A stretch of DNA of 53,428 nt from Candidatus Calditenuaceae archaeon (GTDB lineage: Archaea > Thermoproteota > Nitrososphaeria_A > Caldarchaeales > Calditenuaceae). The notes beneath the pieces were generated by a model. The model was not told the DNA's origin, ran no database searches, and was given only the letters and a program-made list of their open reading frames with translations. The translations under genes were made by a program, and so were the position numbers. Of this stretch, positions 46,466-53,428 are shown in pieces. Location: the NCBI GenBank assembly GCA_025058055.1, contig JANXEU010000018.1, positions 65,281-118,708 on the forward strand. Direction: 5' to 3'. Numbering within the stretch: the first letter of the stretch is position 1; each line of letters begins with the position of its first letter.

Positions 46466-47514
46466 TCATGCCGTGCGGTGAGTTCAAGCGAAGTTACTTC
46501 GAGTTGATGGGCCTCCTCAAGTGGAGGACCCATAAGGTTGCGCTCGTCATGTCTTTACCCGTGCTGATGGCTTTTCCGATCCTCTCTGGTGGGAACGTTT
46601 ACGTCCTCAGCGTCGCTACTCTAATCCTGATCAACGCCACAGCTATTCAGGGCCTAAACGTGATATTGGGATTAACAGGACAGATCAGTCTGGCTCAAGG
46701 TGCTATGATGGCGATTGGTGCCTATTCCTTCGCCCTCATACTGAAGTTCTCACCTGTCCCCTGGCCTGTCGCAATGATATTCGCAGCCCTTGTGACCGCT
46801 CTGGTAGGTATGCTGTTCGGTTCGCCCGCGATAAGGATTAAGCTTTTCTTCGTTGCGATCAGCACTCTCGCCCTACAGTTCTTCGTTGAGTTCTTGATAT
46901 CGACACCCAAGTATTCTGACGTATTCGGAGGGTCTCATGGCATTCACATAAGGGGAATTTTCCCTACGGAGCATCACAGCGTTTATACGTTTTACTTAGC
47001 GTTGAGTGTGGCGGCACTGGCGACCCTTGCGGTTGCGAATTTGGCTAGGTCTTCGGTCGGAAGGGCTATGAAGGCGGTTAGGGACAACGACGTGGCAGCC
47101 CAGATCCTCGGCATCGATGTGCCGAAGGCGAAGCTCGCCGCGTTCGGGATAGGTAGCTTTTTTATCGGACTGGCCGGCGTGGTCTGGGGCATCTGGATCA
47201 CTCAGATAAACCCGGAGCAGTTCACTTTGGACACAACTCTCGATCACTACGCGATGTTGATTTTCGGGGGACTCGGTCGAGTTTGGGGACCATGGGTTGG
47301 CGCGGCCATCATCGTCCCGTTGATAGAGAGTCTAAAGCTGTACCTCCCAGCGATATACCCCGCGATCGGCGTATACCTCGCACCGCTCAAGCTAATCATT
47401 CTGTCGGTTATTATCATCACACTGCTTGCCGCCGAACCGAGAGGCGCGCTCGAATTGATGAGGAAGATCAAGGAATATTTCAGGATCTGGCCGTACGGGT
47501 ATGAGAGACATTGA
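46462..47514 (+). CDS. livM: LIV-type ABC transporter permease (LivM-like)
   Basis: 'GLNVILGLTGQISLAQGAMMAIGAY', 'RSSVGRAMKAVRDNDVAAQILGIDVPKAKLAAFGIGSFFIGLAGVVWG'. Confidence 0.94.
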   Translation: MIMPCGEFKRSYFELMGLLKWRTHKVALVMSLPVLMAFPILSGGNVYVLSVATLILINATAIQGLNVILGLTGQISLAQGAMMAIGAYSFALILKFSPVPWPVAMIFAALVTALVGMLFGSPAIRIKLFFVAISTLALQFFVEFLISTPKYSDVFGGSHGIHIRGIFPTEHHSVYTFYLALSVAALATLAVANLARSSVGRAMKAVRDNDVAAQILGIDVPKAKLAAFGIGSFFIGLAGVVWGIWITQINPEQFTLDTTLDHYAMLIFGGLGRVWGPWVGAAIIVPLIESLKLYLPAIYPAIGVYLAPLKLIILSVIIITLLAAEPRGALELMRKIKEYFRIWPYGYERH

Positions 47515-48997
47515 CATGAACCTCTCCACGGAGCCTGTACACTCGCTATTCCAGAAGTGCGCAGCCAGTTCGCCCAACTCCATAGCGATTGTGGACTCAA
47601 GAGGGCGCTCAGTCACCTACGGAGATCTCTCGAGGAGGAGTTCGGCTCTTGCCTCCAACTTAATAGAATACGGGATCACAAGAGGGAAGAAGGTTGCCTT
47701 CGTCGCCTACAATTCGATCGAGTTCCTCGAGTCATTCTTGGGAGTAATGAGCTCCGGAGCTACAGCAGTGCTAATCGACCCGACTACCATGTCTGAAGAC
47801 CTTGCCTTCCAGTTGAGAGATTCAGCCCCGTCAGCTGTAATAACCGACGAAACAGTCCTGTCGAGAGAGTCAGAAGTACTGATGTCATTGGGAGATGTCG
47901 TTTTGGTAAACCTTAACGGCAACCGGCGAGAAGAGGTTCAATCCTACTCAGACCTCGTTCGTGAGCGAGCCGTTTACGAAGTCTCACGCGTCGACCCTTA
48001 TACCGACGTATCTGTTGTCTTCTATTACGCTGGAGTAGCCGGAAGGACCATGCAGGTTTTTCACTCACATGCAGGGCTTTCTTTATGTATAGAGACGATT
48101 GCACAAGTTCTAGATTTCCGTAAGGAAGAGAGAACTCTGATGACCGCACCACTTCCTCACGTATTGGGTCTTACACAGGCCCTATCTCACTTCGCTGCTT
48201 GTGGCACCGTTGCCTTAGTCGAGAAAAGGGGTTCACCATTAGACACTATTGAGGTCCTCTCGTTCGCAGAGAGAGTAGGAGTCAAGTCAATATGGGGTGC
48301 TCCTTCGTTGTACAAGGCGATCGTGGACGCAGTCAGCACCCATCGAGTTGACTTGCCAAAACTAAGGTACTGCGTTTCCGCGGGCGGCTATCTGCCACCC
48401 GAGGTCCAGAAGCGGTTCGCTGAGGGAGCCGGGTGTCCCTTAATTCAGTTGTACGGGTTGACCGAGGGGCTTGTCGTGAGTTTGCAAACCCTGAAGGAGT
48501 CATATGTTGTCGGGACGATCGGTAGGCCTCTCCCGTTCGTCGAGGTAAAGGTAGTCAAGGACGACGGTGCGCTAGCAGGAGCGGGAGAAGTCGGTGAATT
48601 GCTCGTCAGGTCACCATGGGTGATGCTGGGTTATTCAGATCCGCAGGACACCGCGAGGGCAATCACGGATGGTTGGTTGAGGACTGGAGACCTCGTCACT
48701 TACGACGATCTCGGGCTCCTCTACTTCAAGGGCGTTAAAAAGAGGATGATAAAGTACAAGGGTTACCCAGTCTTTCCGAGAGACCTAGAGGTTCTGCTTG
48801 CGAAACACCCTGCAGTCGAGAGGGCCTTGGTGATAGGTGAACAGGATGAGGAGGTAGGTGAGAGACCCGTAGCGAGGGTCGTGTTGAAGCGCGATTACGT
48901 TGGTAAGGTTGCACCCGAAGAACTCATGGCGTTCGTGAACAGCAGGGTGGCTGCATACAAGAAATTGAGAGATTTGAGGATCGTCGACGAAATTTGA
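47501..48997 (+). CDS. Acyl-CoA ligase (ANL superfamily) homolog with degenerate A3 and no A10 motif
   Basis: Overall ANL fold ('QLYGLTEGLVVSLQ', 'GWLRTGDLVTYDDLGLLYFKGVKKRMIKYKG'), but 'VVFYYAGVAGRTMQVFHSH' replaces the P-loop and the protein stops at 'LRIVDEI'. Confidence 0.85.
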   Translation: MRDIDMNLSTEPVHSLFQKCAASSPNSIAIVDSRGRSVTYGDLSRRSSALASNLIEYGITRGKKVAFVAYNSIEFLESFLGVMSSGATAVLIDPTTMSEDLAFQLRDSAPSAVITDETVLSRESEVLMSLGDVVLVNLNGNRREEVQSYSDLVRERAVYEVSRVDPYTDVSVVFYYAGVAGRTMQVFHSHAGLSLCIETIAQVLDFRKEERTLMTAPLPHVLGLTQALSHFAACGTVALVEKRGSPLDTIEVLSFAERVGVKSIWGAPSLYKAIVDAVSTHRVDLPKLRYCVSAGGYLPPEVQKRFAEGAGCPLIQLYGLTEGLVVSLQTLKESYVVGTIGRPLPFVEVKVVKDDGALAGAGEVGELLVRSPWVMLGYSDPQDTARAITDGWLRTGDLVTYDDLGLLYFKGVKKRMIKYKGYPVFPRDLEVLLAKHPAVERALVIGEQDEEVGERPVARVVLKRDYVGKVAPEELMAFVNSRVAAYKKLRDLRIVDEI

Positions 48998-49000
48998 GTT

Positions 49001-49288
49001 TCAGGCTTTGATCTCTTCGAGCTCTTTCACTGTGAACTCTCGAAGGTCCGCCTTCTTGTAAGGGTCCTGAGCGATGATAGAATTCACCTCTTCTTCACCG
49101 CTTGCCTCGATAACGAAGAACCCGCCGGTACCGTCTCTGAATCGACCCGCGATGATGACCTTCCCCTGTCGGATGAGAGACCTGATGTGATCGAGGTGAG
49201 CCGGTCTGTACCGTGCAACGACTTCCTCGGGCGCTTTCGGAGACAAGAGTACCAAGTATCTGGGCACGTCGAGCCTTGACTGTCTCAC
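49001..49288 (-). CDS. YciI-like domain protein
   Basis: 'YLVLLSPKAPEEVVARYRPAHLDHIRSLIRQGKVIIAGRFRDGTGGFFVIEASGEEEVNSIIAQDPYKKADL'. Confidence 0.88.
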   Translation of the reverse strand: MRQSRLDVPRYLVLLSPKAPEEVVARYRPAHLDHIRSLIRQGKVIIAGRFRDGTGGFFVIEASGEEEVNSIIAQDPYKKADLREFTVKELEEIKA

Positions 49289-49412
49289 GATTTAAGCGAT
49301 TCGGAGGTCGGTGTGGTAATCTCCTGATAGCGTCTGTTTGACTCGATGATAAGCCGTAGGGAAGGCCATTCCGGGATAGGTTATTTATTGAACGCAGGGT
49401 CGATGGGTAGAG

Positions 49413-51005
49413 ATGGCGAGACGGATAGCCGTCGTCGTGCTGCTGGTCGGGTTTCTCCTTGCGTTCGGTCTAACTAGAACAGGTCTCTCGCAAAGCGCCT
49501 TAGAGGTGAACAGAGAGGTCAGAGTCGGGCTGCAGGGTCTGGTCACAGTGCACGACGAGATCAGAGTCTCTGGCCACCCGGAGCTCACCGTTACTTTACA
49601 CAACCCCGACAAGCTTCTCGACTACGTCGTTGAGGGTGGAAACATCGTCACCACTCGAGTGGATGGTGACTCGTTGTTAGTCACTATCAAGCCGAACGCA
49701 GACAAGGTTTACGTCAGATCGGCCTACACGGGGATGGTCAACGAGAACGCAGACGGAACATACGTCCTAAGCTTAAGAGGCGTGCCTGTTCTCTGGAGAC
49801 TGGAACACTCTACGAACGTCACGTACCTACTGCCTAACGACGCTGAAGACGTAAGGGCCCCGTCAGAGCATACCGTAAGAGGTAGAGCGGTTGTCAAGTA
49901 TTACGCGAGGTCACTCGAGTTAAACGAGAGGACTTCAATCAGATTCTCCTCTGGATCGATGATATTAGTCACAGTCGAGAGGAGCCAGTTGACCGTGGAC
50001 CCCTCGTCTGGTACCGCGTCACTTCTGATTAGGCTCAGGAACGACGGCCTCAGCTCTTTCGACTACCTCAGAGTTCGCATTCCTTCCCCCAACAGCGTCA
50101 AAGTGTTACGGGTTGGAGACCAAATGGGTGCTCTAAGGTACAACTACGACGAGTCGGGCGGCGAGCTCCTCGTTTACTTCACTCCTGAAAGGTATTCTCT
50201 GAGTAGCGGCTGGCGTTACGAGTTCTCGGTAATACTTCAGTCGAACCCCGGCGTGTTCACACGCCTCGAGAGCGGAGTTTTGAGGGTATTGAACTTCCTA
50301 CCCGTTGAGTCGCGAATTGAGAGCTTCTCCATAAGAGTGATCCTGCCTCAGGGTCTTGAACTGGAGTCTATGGACTCGCGAGTCACTCAGTACTTCATGG
50401 ACGAGCGGGGAAGATACGTAGTCGAGTTGAGTCCCAAGGTCCTTTATCTCTCTCAGGGTTACATCGACCTAAACCTGAGGGGCCAGCCTCAGCAGCCCGT
50501 TCAACTCTACGTGCTGTTAACAGGCGTCCTCGTACTTGTCGCGAGTGTTGTCGTTTCGGTGATCAGAACCTCAGCGAGACCTAAACCGAGAGTAACAGAA
50601 GCAGAGCGAGCCTCGTTGGAGAGGTTGAGAGGTCGGGTCGCGGAAGTTTTCGCTGAGCTGACAAGGGTCGAGGAGTTGCTCAGGGAGCCTAGCAGACCCG
50701 GGTATCAGTCGTTGCAGGAAAGCGTGCGTAAGATAAGAAGACTATCGGATTCGCTATCTCAGGAGGCCCGTCCAGTACTGCAGAGGGGAGGCGAGGTGTC
50801 CAGAGCAGCTTCGATGGCGCAGAAGTCCCTTCAAGAAATCAACGAGTCTCTCAGGGCGATATCGAACGCTTACACGAGCTACGTTAGAGGAGAGATCACC
50901 AAAACGGCTATGGAGAGGATGGTGTCGCCTGTTTTGAGGGAGATCAAGAAGTCCTCCTTCTCTCTCAAGGAGTTCGAAATGGTCCTCTCGGAGCTCCTCG
51001 GATAG
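49413..51005 (+). CDS. Membrane-anchored protein: signal peptide, beta-rich ectodomain, TM helix, coiled-coil-like tail
   Basis: N-terminal 'RRIAVVVLLVGFLLAFGLT', TM 'LYVLLTGVLVLVASVVVSVI', helical C-terminus. Confidence 0.7.
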   Translation: MARRIAVVVLLVGFLLAFGLTRTGLSQSALEVNREVRVGLQGLVTVHDEIRVSGHPELTVTLHNPDKLLDYVVEGGNIVTTRVDGDSLLVTIKPNADKVYVRSAYTGMVNENADGTYVLSLRGVPVLWRLEHSTNVTYLLPNDAEDVRAPSEHTVRGRAVVKYYARSLELNERTSIRFSSGSMILVTVERSQLTVDPSSGTASLLIRLRNDGLSSFDYLRVRIPSPNSVKVLRVGDQMGALRYNYDESGGELLVYFTPERYSLSSGWRYEFSVILQSNPGVFTRLESGVLRVLNFLPVESRIESFSIRVILPQGLELESMDSRVTQYFMDERGRYVVELSPKVLYLSQGYIDLNLRGQPQQPVQLYVLLTGVLVLVASVVVSVIRTSARPKPRVTEAERASLERLRGRVAEVFAELTRVEELLREPSRPGYQSLQESVRKIRRLSDSLSQEARPVLQRGGEVSRAASMAQKSLQEINESLRAISNAYTSYVRGEITKTAMERMVSPVLREIKKSSFSLKEFEMVLSELLG

Positions 51006-51072
51006 GGGTTGCAGGTGCTACTCGTCCCCGGACTGCTACGTTTTTAGGTGAAGGTTTCCGGAGGTCTATGGG

Positions 51073-53406
51073 TTGGAGAGCCATTTCAACGACGTTCCTA
51101 AAATGGCCGAGAAGGTATGGGACCCGAAGTTAGAGGTCGAGTCTATCGCGTTGAACGAGACGCAACGCGTTTACGAGTCTAGGGCTGACAAGGGGGAGCT
51201 CTTCGTTATCGACACACCTCCGCCGTATCCTTCAGGCAAGCCGTGGCACATAGGTGCCGCCGCTCACTACGCTCAGATCGATATGCTAGCAAGGGCTGCG
51301 AGGATGATGGGCCATAACGTCTACTTCCCGATAGGAATCGATAGGAACGGCATACCGGTCGAGCGGTACGTTGAGAGAACTTATGGTATCAGGCTCTTCG
51401 AGGTCGAGAGGGAGAGGTTCGTCGAGCTGTGTCGCAAGGCCCTGGACGAGTTAGAGTCCGAGATGCTGTGGATAATGAAGAGGTTGGGAATATCTGGTGA
51501 TTTCAAGCGCTATTACAGGACCGACTCATATGAGTACAGGGCCCTCACGCAAGCCACGTTCATAGAGCTCTTCAGGAAGGGACTGATATACGTCGCCACG
51601 AGGCCGAACAATTACTGCTGGGAGTGTGGCACCACGTTGGCAGACGCAGACCTTGACTACAAGGAGGTTGAGACTGACTTGGTTTACATAAGGTTCGATT
51701 TGGTAGGAGGGGGAGATGTGGTGATTGCCACGACAAGGCCTGAACTAATCGGTGCCTGTGACGCTCTGATATTCAACCCCGACGACGAGCGTTACACTCA
51801 CCTCTACGGGAAAAAGTGCGTCGTTCCTCTTTACGGTCATGAGGCCGGGATCACGAGTCACCCTCACGCGAACAAAGAGTTCGGCACTGGCGTTCTCATG
51901 GTCTGTAGTTACGGCGATCAAATGGACGTTCAGCTTTTCAGGGATCTTGGACTAAAGGAGAGAATACTGATCGGCACCGACGGTAGGATGACCCCGAACG
52001 CAGGTCCTTTAGCAGGGCTCAGAGTCAGCGAAGCGCGACAGAGAGTGAAGGAACTTCTTATAGAGTCAGACCATCTGATCAAAGTCGAGAGGATTGTTCA
52101 TGAGGTGCCCGTCTGTGAGAGATCTGGTACTCCGATCGAGATACTCCCGATGGAGGAGTTCTATCTTAAGCAGCTTCACATGAAAGACGAACTATTGCGT
52201 GTTTCTCGTGAGTTGAGGTTCTTGCCGGAGCGTCACAGACAGCTACTCGAAGACTGGATCAAATCGCTGAGGATAGACTGGCCGATTTCAAGGAGACGGT
52301 TTTACGCGACGGAGATTCCGGTTTGGTACTGTAAGGGCTGTGGTGAAATCGTCGTTCCAGAGCCTGGTAGATATTACAGGCCTTGGAAGGAGAAGCCACC
52401 CTTCGAGAGGTGTCCTAAGTGCGGAGGATCCGAATTCACAGGTGAGACGAGGACTTTCGACACTTGGATGGATTCCAGCATATCGCCTCTCTACGTATCG
52501 GCTTACATGAGGGATGATGAGACCTTCAAAAGGGCCTATCCGACGGCTGTTAGGCCTCAGGGTAAAGACATCGTCAGGACCTGGCTCTACTACTCGATAC
52601 TCAGGTGTTACCAGCTGACCGGGAAGCTGCCTTTCAGGATTGCATGGATCGGTGGGACTGGACTCGACGAAAAAGGGGAGAAAATGAGCAAGAGCAAGGG
52701 CAACGTCATCGACCCGGTCCCAGTCATTGAGAAGTACGGTGCAGACGCCTTCAGGTTCTGGTCGGCGCAGGAGGCGAGCCACGGCTATGACTTCAGAATA
52801 TCGGTCGCGAAGATCGAGGCAAACAGCAGGTTTCTCACCAAGCTCTGGAACATCGCGAGGTATGTCTCCAAGTTCCCCGTTATCGACTCAGCGGCACTGA
52901 AGCCCACCGACGAGTGGATCATCTCAGAGTTCTGGAAGAACGTCGATATCTCGCTGAGGGGGTATGAGGAGTTCAACTTCTTCGTCCCCGCCACGGTACT
53001 GAGGGACTTCATCTGGAACGTCTTCGCTAGCCACTACATCGAGATGACCAAGCATCGAGCGTCGATGGCGAGAGAGGATCCGGAGAGTGCAAAAGGAGCA
53101 TGGTACGCACTTCATCACGTACTGAGGAACTCCCTGTTACTCCTCGCCCCAATCATACCGTCGTTCACCGATGTGATTTGGAGGAGGATCTACGCCGCCA
53201 CGAGCATCCACAGGGAACTTTTCCCTGCCCGCAGAGACCCCGGCGAGATGTGGAGATACACAGATGAGATAATAGCCTTCAACAGTAGCGTCTGGAAAGC
53301 AAAGAAGGAGTCGGGCAAGGCGTTGAAGGACCCGATCAGCGTGACTGTCCCGGAGAGGCTCGAGCCCTTCAAGGATGATCTAATCAGAATGCACAACATC
53401 GTCTAG
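51073..53406 (+). CDS. valS: Valyl-tRNA synthetase
   Basis: HIGH-like 'PPPYPSGKPWHIGAAAHYAQID', 'WPISRRRFYATEIPVWYC', 'RPQGKDIVRTWLYYSIL', 'GEKMSKSKGNVIDP'. Confidence 0.94.
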   Translation: MESHFNDVPKMAEKVWDPKLEVESIALNETQRVYESRADKGELFVIDTPPPYPSGKPWHIGAAAHYAQIDMLARAARMMGHNVYFPIGIDRNGIPVERYVERTYGIRLFEVERERFVELCRKALDELESEMLWIMKRLGISGDFKRYYRTDSYEYRALTQATFIELFRKGLIYVATRPNNYCWECGTTLADADLDYKEVETDLVYIRFDLVGGGDVVIATTRPELIGACDALIFNPDDERYTHLYGKKCVVPLYGHEAGITSHPHANKEFGTGVLMVCSYGDQMDVQLFRDLGLKERILIGTDGRMTPNAGPLAGLRVSEARQRVKELLIESDHLIKVERIVHEVPVCERSGTPIEILPMEEFYLKQLHMKDELLRVSRELRFLPERHRQLLEDWIKSLRIDWPISRRRFYATEIPVWYCKGCGEIVVPEPGRYYRPWKEKPPFERCPKCGGSEFTGETRTFDTWMDSSISPLYVSAYMRDDETFKRAYPTAVRPQGKDIVRTWLYYSILRCYQLTGKLPFRIAWIGGTGLDEKGEKMSKSKGNVIDPVPVIEKYGADAFRFWSAQEASHGYDFRISVAKIEANSRFLTKLWNIARYVSKFPVIDSAALKPTDEWIISEFWKNVDISLRGYEEFNFFVPATVLRDFIWNVFASHYIEMTKHRASMAREDPESAKGAWYALHHVLRNSLLLLAPIIPSFTDVIWRRIYAATSIHRELFPARRDPGEMWRYTDEIIAFNSSVWKAKKESGKALKDPISVTVPERLEPFKDDLIRMHNIV

Positions 53407-53428
53407 CGAAATCGATGCGATGGGACTG

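Noticed and set aside
52288-52782. 164-aa minus-strand ORF
   Set aside because: Antisense to valS with typical shadow composition.
1-53428. CRISPR array, rRNA genes, IS elements or prophage
   Set aside because: No regularly spaced repeats, rRNA signatures, transposase/integrase motifs or terminal inverted repeats were seen on reading the window.

Overview
Gene-dense archaeal chromosomal window. The gene content looks TACK/Thermoproteota-like, possibly Aigarchaeota/Nitrososphaeria-related, but lineage cannot be fixed without a search. Main blocks: (i) a detached uS5-uL30 ribosomal pair, an HDAC-family deacetylase, a PD-(D/E)XK protein, aRF1 with its HemK-type methyltransferase, and a PqqD-like small protein; (ii) a long minus-strand aromatic amino-acid block (asd, archaeal ADH synthase, DHQ synthase II, aroD, aroE, aroA, aroC) with a LysZ/ArgB-type kinase, priS, and a divergent GHMP shikimate kinase; (iii) tandem PurP paralogs; (iv) a hydroxyacyl-CoA dehydrogenase/enoyl-CoA hydratase fusion, an acyl-CoA synthetase and a TrmB regulator; (v) SpeD/ArgDC, dcd, moaC and sdhC-D-B; (vi) AguB-AguA; (vii) one tRNA-Arg(CCT); (viii) a LIV-type ABC transporter operon containing two AMP-forming acyl-CoA ligase family genes, and valS. 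No CRISPR array, rRNA or transposon was seen. The strongest anomalies are: a ligase homolog in the LIV operon that lacks both the A3 P-loop and the A10 lysine region; an RNase Z-like gene whose conserved N-terminus has no usable start codon; divergence of the Gly-rich loop in one PurP copy; several perfect palindromes at promoters; a 33-aa translationally coupled membrane peptide missed by the ORF track; and a 0.5-kb A+T-rich structured intergenic region before speD.
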